Source of the DNA: Dysosmobacter segnis
GTDB taxonomy: Bacteria; Bacillota; Clostridia; Oscillospirales; Oscillospiraceae
Assembly: GCF_014297285.1 (NCBI RefSeq)
Contig: NZ_JACOQI010000013.1
Location: 1-64,000, forward strand
Length of the DNA stretch: 64,000 bases
Direction: 5' to 3'
In this document: piece by piece, positions 15,712-25,451 of the stretch
Position numbering within the stretch: the stretch's first letter is position 1
Layout: each line of letters opens with the position of its first letter
Notes under the pieces: model-generated
What the model was told of the DNA's origin: nothing
Seen by the model: the letters and a program-made list of their open reading frames with translations, nothing else
Database searches by the model: none
Translations under genes and position numbers: made by a program

Positions 15712-17490
15712 TTATTTGATTTCAATATTGTCAAACTGACTGCCGAATTGCAGCAGCTGCTTCAGATTTTCCTCCGGGGACGGCTTTGGCGGCTCTCCCT
15801 CCCGGAGCAGTAACCGCACCGGCTGGCCGGAGACCTTTTCCGCCTCGGCGGACAAAACGCCTCGTACCCGGTCATTGTCCAAACGGTTCAGGGTGATCTC
15901 ATCGGGTGCAAACACCGTTAGCTGATCGCCCTCCAACACGCCGCCGCACAGGTCCAGAAACGCCCGGTACATGGGAGGGATCTGACCCTTGCAGTTTTCG
16001 GACAGAGCCTTCCACCAGTCACCGCTGACGGGCGCAGCGCTGTGAACGGCCGTCTGTGGCTTCGGCGCTGAAGGAATGGAGGCTGCCGGCTTGGCCGGGA
16101 CGGCCTTGGGCTGTGCGGGCCGGACAGGAATGGCGTCCTCGGGAATGTCAAAGACCCGTTCACCGGGTTCCTCCCGCATGGGCGGCTCCTCCGGCAGCGG
16201 CGGCTCGTCCCAAGGGGGCGGGGCCTCCGCAGGCGGTGGTTCCACAGATTTGGACGCGGGCTTTGCAGGGGCCTGAGACACCGGTGCTGCCCCGATCGCC
16301 TTTGCGGCGGAGACGCTTTGGTTCACGGCGGCGGAGATCGCAGCGCCGCGGGCCGCTGCGTCCTCTAACCGGGTGATCCGGTTTTCCAAGGCGGTGAGAT
16401 CGCCGCAGAGACTTTCGTCGCACAGCCGCAGGAGACAAAGCTCCGCATCGGTGCGGCGGTCGGCGCTGTAATAAAGATCGGCTGCGGCCTTTTGCAAGGT
16501 GGAGGCCAGATAGAGAAAACGGTTGGAGGGAACATCCTTGCCCAGCTGATCCAGCGTAGCGCTGTCAAATCCGCCGGACAGCAGCGCTGCACCGCCCTCC
16601 GGGGCGGTTTTTCGCAGCAGCAGATCCCGGGTCAGGGTGGAAAGCTCACCCAATACAGCGCCTACATCCTTGCCCCCGGCGTACAGCTCGTTCAGCAGCA
16701 GCAGCGCCGCCTGGGCATTCCGGTCCAGAATGTGCCGCATGAGCTGGGCAGTTTGCAGATTGCCTGCCAGACCCAACACCTCCAGCACCGCTCGGCTGTC
16801 CACTGTGCCGCCTGCGGCGGCGCACTGATCCAGAAGGCTCAGGCCGTCCCGCAGAGCGCCGTCTGCCAGACGGCTCAGCAGTTCGGCACCGTCCGCCGTC
16901 AGGTCAATGTGCTCCTGACCGGCCACATAGGACAGCCGCTGGGCGATGTCCTTGGGGAGAATGCGTTTAAAAGAGTAGCGCTGGCACCGGGAGAGAATGG
17001 TGGCGGGCACCTTGTGCAGCTCCGTGGTGGCCAGAATGAACATGAGGTGGGCGGGGGGCTCCTCTAAAATTTTCAGCAGTGCGTTGAAGGCCGCCGTGGA
17101 CAGCATGTGGACCTCGTCCACGATGTAGACCCGCTTTTTTACGTTGGCCGGGGCGTAGATGGCCTCATCCCGCAGGGCCCGGACCTGGTCCACGCCGTTG
17201 TTGGAGGCGGCGTCCAGCTCCAGAACATCCAGAAAGCTGCCGCTTTCCAGTCCCAGACAGCTGGGACACTGACAGCAGGGGTCACCGTTTACCGGGTGCT
17301 CGCAGTTGACAGCCTTGGCCAGAATTTTGGCGCAGGTGGTCTTGCCGGTACCTCTTGTGCCGGTGAACAGATAGGCATGGGAGGTACGGCCCTCCGCCAC
17401 CTGCTTTTTCAAGGTCTCGGTGATGTGCTCCTGACCGATGACGTCGGAAAACACCTTGGGCCGCCACTTGCGGTACAGCGCCTGATACAT
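15712..17490 (-). CDS. dnaX: DNA polymerase III gamma/tau subunit
   Basis: The protein has 592 residues from ATG 17490, which follows AGGAGGTG; the open frame extends upstream into the SRP RNA, but that part is not protein. It is the ATPase of the clamp loader. Walker A is GTRGTGKT (44-51), a zinc knuckle has Cys63, Cys72 or 73, Cys75 and Cys78, Walker B contains VYIVDEVHML, and the SRC motif is LSRCQRYSF. A Pro/Ala-rich linker (about 380-480) leads to a C-terminal polymerase-binding domain. No clear slippery site for a short gamma form was found, so tau may be the only product. Confidence 0.96.
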   Translation of the reverse strand: MYQALYRKWRPKVFSDVIGQEHITETLKKQVAEGRTSHAYLFTGTRGTGKTTCAKILAKAVNCEHPVNGDPCCQCPSCLGLESGSFLDVLELDAASNNGVDQVRALRDEAIYAPANVKKRVYIVDEVHMLSTAAFNALLKILEEPPAHLMFILATTELHKVPATILSRCQRYSFKRILPKDIAQRLSYVAGQEHIDLTADGAELLSRLADGALRDGLSLLDQCAAAGGTVDSRAVLEVLGLAGNLQTAQLMRHILDRNAQAALLLLNELYAGGKDVGAVLGELSTLTRDLLLRKTAPEGGAALLSGGFDSATLDQLGKDVPSNRFLYLASTLQKAAADLYYSADRRTDAELCLLRLCDESLCGDLTALENRITRLEDAAARGAAISAAVNQSVSAAKAIGAAPVSQAPAKPASKSVEPPPAEAPPPWDEPPLPEEPPMREEPGERVFDIPEDAIPVRPAQPKAVPAKPAASIPSAPKPQTAVHSAAPVSGDWWKALSENCKGQIPPMYRAFLDLCGGVLEGDQLTVFAPDEITLNRLDNDRVRGVLSAEAEKVSGQPVRLLLREGEPPKPSPEENLKQLLQFGSQFDNIEIK

Positions 17491-17568
17491 GGAACACACC
17501 TCCTGAAAAATCGAATCCGCGGGAAGTAAGGGCACGCGGGCAGCTCCAAAGGGTGCCCTGAGCGTATG

Positions 17569-17717
17569 AAAACATCCTCCGTTTGCAGACACGGAACCGG
17601 CGTCCTCGCGGCACATGGAACATCCCGCTTAATGCTGCTCGGTTCCCCGCCTGACATGGTTCACGGGGCTCCATTGCGCGAGACCGGCTCCGCGTCTGCA
17701 AGCGGAGGATGAATTAC
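17569..17717 (-). ncRNA. ffs: signal recognition particle RNA, small bacterial type
   Basis: Read on the minus strand, a long hairpin pairs CATCCTCCG (17711-17703) with CGGAGGATG (17581-17573) and continues through TTGCAGAC/GTCTGCAA. At its tip is the universal helix 8: GTCAGG, a CGG-GGAA-CCG tetraloop stem, then AGCAGC and ATTAAG. The hairpin is followed by TGTTTTC, which may end the RNA. There is no Alu domain, so this is the 4.5S-like short form and not the 270-base form of Bacillus. It lies immediately upstream of dnaX, as in B. subtilis. A weaker hairpin (17529-17559) lies between it and dnaX. Confidence 0.92.
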
Positions 17718-17724
17718 GGAATCT

Positions 17725-17753
17725 ATTATACGATATTTTTTCTGAATTATCAA
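17725..17753 (-). promoter_or_regulatory. promoter of SRP RNA (and dnaX)
   Basis: On the minus strand TTGATA (17753-17748) and TATAAT (17730-17725) are 17 bases apart, which is near consensus and fits a highly expressed stable RNA. Transcription should start near 17717. Confidence 0.85.
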
Positions 17754-17803
17754 CTGGAAATTTCGTTTTTACCGGCAGTTGTGTCGGTGTTTCCGGGGAA
17801 TAC

Positions 17804-17832
17804 TTGCCTTGACAGAAGGAATGGAGTATAAT
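17804..17832 (+). promoter_or_regulatory. promoter of gluQ
   Basis: TTGCCT (17804-17809) and TATAAT (17827-17832) are 17 bases apart and about 45 bases before the start codon. It is divergent from the SRP RNA promoter. Confidence 0.7.
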
Positions 17833-17878
17833 GGCACCGTAATTTTAAACTGGGATTGTTTACCCGAAAGGAGGGGCC

Positions 17879-18823
17879 ATGGAGACCGTCGGGCGTTTCG
17901 CGCCGTCCCCCAGCGGGCGGCTTCATCTGGGAAACCTTCTGTGTGCCCTGCTGGTGTGGCTTTCCGCCAGACAAAAGGACGGCCGGGTCCTGCTTCGGGT
18001 GGAGGATCTGGATACCGCCCGCTGTCCCCGGAGGTACAGTGAGCAGATGGAGCGGGATCTCCAATGGCTGGGGCTGGATTGGGACATCGGCCCCGGAAGG
18101 GATAACGGCACCGGCCCCTATTACCAGAGCCAGCGGACGGAGATCTACCAAGCGGCGCTGGAAACGCTGCGGGAAAAGGGCCTTGTTTATCCCTGCTTCT
18201 GTACGCGGGCGGAGATTCACGCTGCCTCCGCTCCTCACCGGGAGGACGGGCAGGTGGTCTATGCCGGGACCTGCCGCCATCTCACCGCGGCGGAGATCGC
18301 GGAAAAAAGCAGGAATCGCGCCCCGGCCCTCCGGCTGATAACGCCGGAGGAGCGTTGGGGCTTTACAGACGGCCACATGGGCCGATACGAGGAAAATCTG
18401 GCGGCGGACTGTGGCGATTTTCTGCTGCGGCGGTCCGACGGGATGTTCGCCTACCAGTTGGCTGTGGTGGTGGATGATGCCGCCATGGGCGTGACGGAGG
18501 TGGTGCGGGGCGCTGACCTGCTGGACTCTACCCCCCGCCAGCTGTATCTCTATCATCTGTTGGGCCTGACGCCGCCGGTTTTTTACCATTTCCCCCTGCT
18601 GCTGACAGCGGAGGGCCGCCGCCTTTCCAAGCGGGACGGCGCCGTGGGACTGGACAGCTTGCAGGACAGGCTGCCCCCGGAGGAAATTTTGGGACGGTTG
18701 GCGTTCCTAGCAAGGTTCAATCCCTCTGCCGCGCCGAAAACGGCGGCGGAGCTGCTGGCGGACTTCGCGTGGGAGAAGGTACCGCGTCAGGATATCCGGA
18801 TCCCGGCAGGACTTTTCTGTTAA
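17879..18823 (+). CDS. gluQ: glutamyl-Q tRNA(Asp) synthetase (GluRS-like)
   Basis: The protein has 314 residues, the length of YadB/GluQ-RS rather than full glutamyl-tRNA synthetase (about 480). It keeps the catalytic core (APSPSGRLHLGN, the HIGH motif, at 8-19) and the LSKRD version of KMSKS near 250, but lacks the anticodon-binding domain. A CFC pair near 105 and a YAGTC near 130 form the expected zinc site. GluQ-RS glutamylates queuosine at position 34 of tRNA-Asp. The start follows GAAAGGAGG. Confidence 0.92.
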   Translation: METVGRFAPSPSGRLHLGNLLCALLVWLSARQKDGRVLLRVEDLDTARCPRRYSEQMERDLQWLGLDWDIGPGRDNGTGPYYQSQRTEIYQAALETLREKGLVYPCFCTRAEIHAASAPHREDGQVVYAGTCRHLTAAEIAEKSRNRAPALRLITPEERWGFTDGHMGRYEENLAADCGDFLLRRSDGMFAYQLAVVVDDAAMGVTEVVRGADLLDSTPRQLYLYHLLGLTPPVFYHFPLLLTAEGRRLSKRDGAVGLDSLQDRLPPEEILGRLAFLARFNPSAAPKTAAELLADFAWEKVPRQDIRIPAGLFC

Positions 18824-18839
18824 GGTTTTTCAAAACGGC

Positions 18840-18868
18840 TTGTTTTGGCGGCGGAGCCGCGATAGAAT
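18840..18868 (+). promoter_or_regulatory. promoter of trkA-trkH
   Basis: TTGTTT (18840-18845) and TAGAAT (18863-18868) are 17 bases apart. They lie just after gluQ and 46 bases before trkA. Confidence 0.5.
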
Positions 18869-18913
18869 CATGTGGAACCAGTGGGACGGCGCAATGCGCC
18901 GGAAAGGAGCACT

Positions 18914-20281
18914 ATGCGGATCATTGTTGTGGGCGCGGGTAAGGTAGGCACCAGCCTGACCGCCCAGCTTATCCGGGAGCACCGGGTTACGGTCATCGAC
19001 CAGGAACCCAAGCTCATAGAAAATATCATCAATGTCTATGACGTTATGGGCGTCTGCGGCAACGGAGCCAGCTATGAGGTCCAGAAGGAGGCGGAGGTAG
19101 GCAAGGCGGATCTGCTGATCGCCACCACCTCCAGTGACGAGATCAATATTCTGGCCTGCCTGGTGGCGAAAAAGCTGGGCGTTGCCCACACCATCGCCCG
19201 CATCCGCAACCCGGAGTACGAGACGCAGCTCCGCTTCATGCGGGGCGAGCTGGGCCTCACCATGTCCATCAATCCAGAGAAGGCAGCGGCCCACGAGATC
19301 GCCCGTGTGCTGCGGTTCCCGGCGGCCATGAAGCTGGAATCCTTCTCCAAGGGCCGCTTAGAACTGGTGGAATACCGACTGCCGGAGGGGTCCGCCCTGA
19401 ACGGCGTGCGGCTGCTGGACATTTATCGGAACGCCCGGGCCAGAGTTCTGATCTGCGCCGTGTCCCGGAAGGGACAGACTACCATTCCCTCCGGTGATTT
19501 TGAACTGAAGACCGGAGACAAGATCTATGTCACCGCCGCGCCGGACCACCTGTCCGCGTTTTTCCAGTATCTGGGTGTTTTCAGAAAGAAGGCGTCCACG
19601 GTTATGATCGTGGGTGCCAGCAAAATGTGCTACTATCTGGCGGACGAGCTGATGCACATGGGCATGAGCGTGAAGATTGTCGACCAGAACGAGGCCCGCT
19701 GTGCCCAGATGAGCGAGCAGCTGCCCCGGGCGCTGGTCATTATGGGAGACGGCACCGACAGCGAGCTGCTGGCGGAAGAGGGCATCGACCATACAGACGC
19801 CTTTGTAGCCCTGACGGGGCTTGACGAAGCCAATATTCTCATGGCCATGTGTGCCTCACGGCAGACGGAGCAGTGCAAGGTGGTGGCGAAGATCAACCGC
19901 CGGTCCCTGATGGATCTGGTCAGCAGTGAAGGGATCATTGACAGCGTGGTTTCTGCCCGGGACGTGACCACGGAGCTGATCGTGCAGTATGTCCGGGCCA
20001 TGGAGGGCGCCGCCGGTTCTCAGATCAAGACCCTCCACCGATTGGTGGAGGGCGCGGTGGAGGCCTTGGAATTCCATGTGGACCGGGACCCCGATCTGGT
20101 GAACGTGCCGCTGCGGGAGCTGAAGCTGCGGAGCGGTGTCCTGATCGCGGGCATCGTCCGGCGGGACGGCGAGATCGTCATTCCCGGCGGCAACGATACC
20201 ATTCGGGCCGGGGACGATGTGATCGTGGTCACCCAGGACACGGCCTTGCAGGAGCTGCGGGATATTCTGCGGCAAGGATAA
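18914..20281 (+). CDS. trkA: Trk potassium uptake regulatory subunit
   Basis: The protein has 455 residues from ATG 18914 after GGAAAGGAG; the upstream in-frame start at 18872 has no such site. It has a duplicated architecture: TrkA_N Rossmann (VGAGKVG at 6-12), TrkA_C, a second TrkA_N (VGASKMC near 232) and a second TrkA_C. The first glycine motif is complete; in the second the final glycine is Cys, so the two nucleotide sites may differ. It binds NAD(H) or ATP/ADP and gates the TrkH channel, encoded 12 bases downstream. Confidence 0.95.
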   Translation: MRIIVVGAGKVGTSLTAQLIREHRVTVIDQEPKLIENIINVYDVMGVCGNGASYEVQKEAEVGKADLLIATTSSDEINILACLVAKKLGVAHTIARIRNPEYETQLRFMRGELGLTMSINPEKAAAHEIARVLRFPAAMKLESFSKGRLELVEYRLPEGSALNGVRLLDIYRNARARVLICAVSRKGQTTIPSGDFELKTGDKIYVTAAPDHLSAFFQYLGVFRKKASTVMIVGASKMCYYLADELMHMGMSVKIVDQNEARCAQMSEQLPRALVIMGDGTDSELLAEEGIDHTDAFVALTGLDEANILMAMCASRQTEQCKVVAKINRRSLMDLVSSEGIIDSVVSARDVTTELIVQYVRAMEGAAGSQIKTLHRLVEGAVEALEFHVDRDPDLVNVPLRELKLRSGVLIAGIVRRDGEIVIPGGNDTIRAGDDVIVVTQDTALQELRDILRQG

Positions 20282-20292
20282 GAGGGTAGACT

Positions 20293-21759
20293 ATGAACAC
20301 ACGAATGATCGGCTTTTTGCTGGGGCGGATCTTGATGGTGGAGGCGGGACTGCTGGCCCTTCCGCTGCTGACGGCACTGCTGTACGGGGAACCCCTGATG
20401 CCGTGGCTGGCCACCATGCTGGTTTTGGCGGCCATCGGCGGAGCACTGAGCCTGCGGAAGCCGGAACGCACCGCACTCTATGCCAAGGACGGCTTTGCCG
20501 CCGTGGCGCTGGTGTGGCTGCTGATGTCCGCTTTTGGTGCATTGCCCTTTGTGCTCTCCGGGGACATTCCCAACTATATAGACGCTTTTTTTGAAACGGT
20601 CTCCGGCTTTACCACCACAGGCGCCTCAATCCTGACGGCGGTGGAGCCCCTCAGCCGGGGCGGCCTGTTGTGGCGTAGCTTTACCCATTGGGTCGGTGGC
20701 ATGGGCGTGCTGGTGTTCGTCATGGCGATCCTGCCTATGAGCGACGGCCACACCATGCATATCCTCCGGGCAGAGATGCCGGGGCCTACGGCGGGCAAGC
20801 TGGTCAGCCGCATGAGCGATACCGCCAAGATCCTCTATGGTATGTATTTTGTCATGACGCTGGTGATGATCGGACTGCTGCTTCTGGGCGGCATGGACCT
20901 TTTCGATGCCAGCGTCCACGCCTTCGGTGCTGCCGGTACCGGCGGCTTTTCCAGCCGGAACGCCAGCGTGGGAGCCTACAACAGCGCATATATCGACGTT
21001 GTTACAGGTATCGGGATGCTGGCCTTCGGCATCAACTTCAATCTGTATTACTTCCTGCTGATGCGCCGCTTCCGGGACGTGGCCAAGTCCGAGGAACTGT
21101 GGGCGTATCTGGGCATCGTGGCCTTTTCCACCGTTACCATCGCGGCCAATATCCGCCATCTGTACGGCGCGGTGGGGACTTCTCTGCGCCACGCCTTTTT
21201 TCAGGTGTCCTCCATCATCACCACCACCGGCTATGCTACAGTGGATTTTGACCAGTGGCCTGGCTATGCCAAGACGGTGCTGGTGCTGCTGATGTTCGTG
21301 GGCGGCTGCGCCGGTTCCACCGGCGGTGGCCTGAAGGTCACCCGTGTGGTGACGTTGGTGAAGGCTGCCTTTATGGATATGCGGAAAATGATCCACCCCA
21401 ACGCCGTTGTCAACGTGCGGATGGAGGGCCGGGCCATGCCGGAGAAGCAGGTCCGGGGCGTACAGGCCTATTTCTCTGTATATATGCTGCTGTACGCCGT
21501 GTCGTGGCTGCTGCTGAGTCTGAACGGCTTTGACCTGCTGTCCACCTTCACGGCGCTGAGCGCCTGTATCAACAACATCGGTCCCGGCTTAGGCATGGTA
21601 GGCCCCACGGGGAACTTCTCCGCCTTTGCGCCGTGGGCCAAGCTGCTGCTGAGCTTTGATATGCTGGCGGGCCGGTTGGAGATCTTCCCCATGCTGCTGC
21701 TGTTCGTGCCCTCCACCTGGCGGGGGAACCGTCTGCGGCGCTGGGAACGGCGAAACTGA
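20293..21759 (+). CDS. trkH: Trk potassium uptake channel subunit
   Basis: The protein has 488 residues, typical for TrkH/KtrB. It has four membrane-pore-membrane repeats with filter-type glycine segments (SGFTTTGAS, GAAGTGGFS, SIITTTGYA, NNIGPGLG). The loop with FVGGCAGSTGGG matches the intramembrane gate of the third repeat. It is co-transcribed with trkA, ending just before a hairpin and the second repeat copy. Confidence 0.95.
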   Translation: MNTRMIGFLLGRILMVEAGLLALPLLTALLYGEPLMPWLATMLVLAAIGGALSLRKPERTALYAKDGFAAVALVWLLMSAFGALPFVLSGDIPNYIDAFFETVSGFTTTGASILTAVEPLSRGGLLWRSFTHWVGGMGVLVFVMAILPMSDGHTMHILRAEMPGPTAGKLVSRMSDTAKILYGMYFVMTLVMIGLLLLGGMDLFDASVHAFGAAGTGGFSSRNASVGAYNSAYIDVVTGIGMLAFGINFNLYYFLLMRRFRDVAKSEELWAYLGIVAFSTVTIAANIRHLYGAVGTSLRHAFFQVSSIITTTGYATVDFDQWPGYAKTVLVLLMFVGGCAGSTGGGLKVTRVVTLVKAAFMDMRKMIHPNAVVNVRMEGRAMPEKQVRGVQAYFSVYMLLYAVSWLLLSLNGFDLLSTFTALSACINNIGPGLGMVGPTGNFSAFAPWAKLLLSFDMLAGRLEIFPMLLLFVPSTWRGNRLRRWERRN

Positions 21760-21771
21760 ATATCGTAAACC

Positions 21772-21800
21772 AACCGGGAGCGGCGCTGCCACTCCCGGTT
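21772..21800 (+). terminator. hairpin after trkH
   Basis: AACCGGGAG (21772-21780) pairs with CTCCCGGTT (21792-21800). Its last two bases are the first two of the repeat. The same AACCGGGAG/CTCCCGGTT arms recur in the terminator on the far side of the repeat, as if the repeat had split or duplicated a terminator. Confidence 0.6.
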
Positions 21801-21962
21801 GAGATTGTCGATAAAGTAGTAAATTCTCCGTGACGGTAAGGAAGGGTGTGCGCGGGAAACCCAAGAGGGGTGTCCTACGTCATTAAAATTCTAAGTTTTC
21901 AGAACTTTTATAAAGTTCTGAAAACTTGCTCAGCGGGGCGAAAAGACCTTTTCGACACGCTG
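21799..21962 (+). repeat. 164-bp structured intergenic repeat, copy 2
   Basis: Same length and boundaries as copy 1 at 10773-10936, with scattered substitutions. Several substitutions keep base pairing (the TTTTCAGAA hairpin and the CGAAAAGAC/CTTTTCG stem), which points to selection on structure. The orientation relative to the upstream gene is the same in both copies: directly after a transporter operon. Confidence 0.85.
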
Positions 21963-21999
21963 AACCGGGAGAGGACAACAGTCCTCTCCCGGTTGGCTT
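21963..21999 (+). terminator. terminator after the repeat
   Basis: A perfect 14-bp stem (21963-21976 with 21981-21994) has an ACA-type 4-base loop and is followed by GGCTTTTTCG. Confidence 0.8.
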
Positions 22000-22031
22000 T
22001 TTCGATGAAATTTTTAAAGGGGTACGTGGGC

Positions 22032-23441
<1,410 letters not shown>

Positions 23442-23520
23442 TCACAGTTCAGCCGTCCAGTGTATTTTTAAACAAATATGAAAGTTTTACGGGCTGTTCC
23501 TGCAAAAAATGACGAGAGAA

Positions 23521-23556
23521 GATCCTCTGCTGTTCCGGGAAGAACAGCAGAGGATC
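23521..23556 (-). terminator. terminator of the TIGR04255 gene
   Basis: A perfect 15-bp stem (23521-23535 with 23542-23556) has a 6-base loop. On the minus strand it is followed by TTCTCTCGTCATTTTTT. Confidence 0.75.
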
Positions 23557-23589
23557 AAATCGTTTTTCTGTCAAAAACACGGAAGCGGC

Positions 23590-24366
23590 TTACCGGCCCA
23601 TGGCATCTCGCAGACGGTCGGTGATGGCCCCCTCGAATACCCGGGAGGAGTGACCGTGGAGGGTTTCCAGCGCGGCGGCGGCCAGACCGCAGGCGGTGTT
23701 GCCGCCCATGGAGAGGTCCATGTCGAAAATGAACTTCACCTCCGGGTCCTGAGGCGCGTTGGGAATGTTGGTCTTCAAGCGGCCGATACCGGCGTGGATC
23801 TTGGCGGTGCAGCTGGAATCCAGCTTGAACTGCGTGTCGCAGGCGCAGTTGACGACCCGGTCCTCCGCCAGATCAGCTTCCGCCATGGGGCCCAGATAGG
23901 CCGGAGTGAACAGTTCCCGCCAGGAGACATCCTCCAGATCAAGGGCGGTGCGGGAGACGATGTTGAGATACCGCAGACCCACCCTCTGAAAATAGGCGGG
24001 CTTGTAGAGCTGGATGAACGCCGCCAGAGGCTTATCCAGCATCCGGGCAAATTCCTCCCAGCCGGGGTAGGACAGCGTGGACAGGGCGATGAAGTCCTTG
24101 GTGAGATTCAGCTTCCATCTGCCGTCCTGAGAGAGGAAGTGGTAGTTGGTGACGGGAGGCTGAGGCTCTGGCTTACCGTTGACGATCTGGGGAGGCAGAA
24201 CGTCCTGCTTCCGGGCGTACTGGGGAAAATCCTCCCGGATACGCTCCTGAAAATCGGCAGGCTCCACATTGTTGATGGAGAGAATGGTGGGAAAGCGCAG
24301 CTGGCAGATGACCTCGTGGGCCAGCGTTTTTTCATAGTGGGTGCGGGGACGGTCGGAAAACAGCAT
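23590..24366 (-). CDS. TIGR04255-family protein
   Basis: The protein has 258 residues and starts after AAAGGAGC. The opening (YEKTLAHEVICQLRFP) and the middle block with FALSTLSYPGWEEF-like and FQRVGLRYLNIV segments are those of the TIGR04255 family, which is scattered across bacteria and often found near toxin or mobile genes; its function is not known. There is no signal peptide or membrane segment. Here it is a lone gene between gdhA and a sporulation-type hydrolase, with no partner that would give a hint. Confidence 0.8.
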   Translation of the reverse strand: MLFSDRPRTHYEKTLAHEVICQLRFPTILSINNVEPADFQERIREDFPQYARKQDVLPPQIVNGKPEPQPPVTNYHFLSQDGRWKLNLTKDFIALSTLSYPGWEEFARMLDKPLAAFIQLYKPAYFQRVGLRYLNIVSRTALDLEDVSWRELFTPAYLGPMAEADLAEDRVVNCACDTQFKLDSSCTAKIHAGIGRLKTNIPNAPQDPEVKFIFDMDLSMGGNTACGLAAAALETLHGHSSRVFEGAITDRLRDAMGR

Positions 24367-24507
24367 AAAAACAGCTCCTTTGCATGAACTATTTGATGGT
24401 CCTTATTGTAGCCCCGCCGGGGAGAAAAGTCAACGTTCGGCGGCGGTGAAAACACAGTCCTGTGCGCCCGGTTGGAATTCTCTGCCGTGGTTTCCAGATA
24501 TTGAGGG

Positions 24508-24537
24508 TTGTTTCCTGTTGGTGGGTTCCGCTACAAT
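24508..24537 (+). promoter_or_regulatory. promoter of the SleB-like hydrolase
   Basis: TTGTTT (24508-24513) and TACAAT (24532-24537) are 18 bases apart, with the start codon 43 bases further on. Confidence 0.45.
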
Positions 24538-24579
24538 AAAGTTACAAAACGGTTACAAAAAGGAAAGGACGGAACAACC

Positions 24580-25377
24580 ATGAAACGACGAGCCTGCAAG
24601 CGCCTGCTGACCGCTGCGGTCCTCTGTGCAGCACTGACGGTCCCTGCCAAAGCTGCCCAGCGGAGCGTACCGGTGCAGATCGACGGAAAACCTATCGCCG
24701 TGTCCGCCTATGTGGAGCGGGGCGTGACCTATGTGCCCCTCCGGGCCTTGCTGAATACGATGGGGGCGTGGGACGTCTGGTGGGACGAAGCCACGGGCCG
24801 GGCCGCAGCTGCCTCTGATGACACCCATCTTTGGGCGGACCCGGCGGCGGATACCGTCACCGTCGACGAAAAAACTGTCCGGGGCCGGGTCACGGTGGAA
24901 AACGGCGTTACCTATGTCCCTCTGCGGCTGGTGGGGGAGGCCCTTGACTGTCAGGTGGAGTGGGATCCCTATCTGGGGGGCGCGGCAGTGACCTCTCCCG
25001 GTGCGGCCTACGATGCCGGGGAATTGTACTGGCTGTCCCGGATCATCTGCGCCGAAAGCGGCGCGGAGTCCATGGCCGGGCAGATCGCCGTAGGCAATGT
25101 GATTTTGAACCGGGTCAGGAACGGCAGCTTTCCTAATACTGTGGAGGGCGTTATTTTCGACCGGAAGGACGCGGTGCAGTTCGAGCCGGTGAGCAACGGG
25201 CGGGTCTATCTGCCGCCTACCTCACAGTCGGTGGAGGCCGCCAAGCGGGCGCTGGACGGGGAAAATGTTGTCGGCTCCGCCCTGTATTTCTACGCCCCGG
25301 CTCTATCGCAGGGGACGTGGATCAACGCCAACCGACCCTATCAGCAGACCATCGGCTGCCATCGGTTCTACCGGTGA
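24580..25377 (+). CDS. SleB-type cell wall hydrolase with stalk domain
   Basis: The protein has 265 residues from ATG 24580 after AAAGGAAAGG. A signal peptide ends near PAKAA (about residue 24). Two copper-amine-oxidase-type stalk repeats follow (GVTYVPLRALL and GVTYVPLRLVG) at about 30-125. The C-terminal Hydrolase_2/SleB domain (about 140-265) starts LYWLSRIICAESGAES, with the catalytic Glu in that segment. Relatives are spore-cortex lytic transglycosylases (SleB, CwlJ). The stalk domain replaces the usual peptidoglycan-binding repeats. Whether it acts in germination or in vegetative wall turnover is open. Confidence 0.88.
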   Translation: MKRRACKRLLTAAVLCAALTVPAKAAQRSVPVQIDGKPIAVSAYVERGVTYVPLRALLNTMGAWDVWWDEATGRAAAASDDTHLWADPAADTVTVDEKTVRGRVTVENGVTYVPLRLVGEALDCQVEWDPYLGGAAVTSPGAAYDAGELYWLSRIICAESGAESMAGQIAVGNVILNRVRNGSFPNTVEGVIFDRKDAVQFEPVSNGRVYLPPTSQSVEAAKRALDGENVVGSALYFYAPALSQGTWINANRPYQQTIGCHRFYR

Positions 25378-25406
25378 TACGGGACAGGAGGGTGCTTCAT
25401 ATACAT

Positions 25407-25441
25407 AAAAATCGGCTTCCGTTTTACGGAAGCCGGTTTTT
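25407..25441. terminator. bidirectional terminator between SleB-like gene and ade
   Basis: CGGCTTCCG (25413-25421) pairs with CGGAAGCCG (25427-25435), flanked by AAAAAT and GTTTTT, so U tracts exist in both directions between convergent genes. Confidence 0.85.
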
Positions 25442-25451
25442 ATATGACTAT

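Noticed and set aside
17491..17616. 42-codon upstream extension of dnaX
   Set aside because: It runs into the SRP RNA; the real start at 17490 has AGGAGGTG and the conserved MYQALYRKWRP opening.
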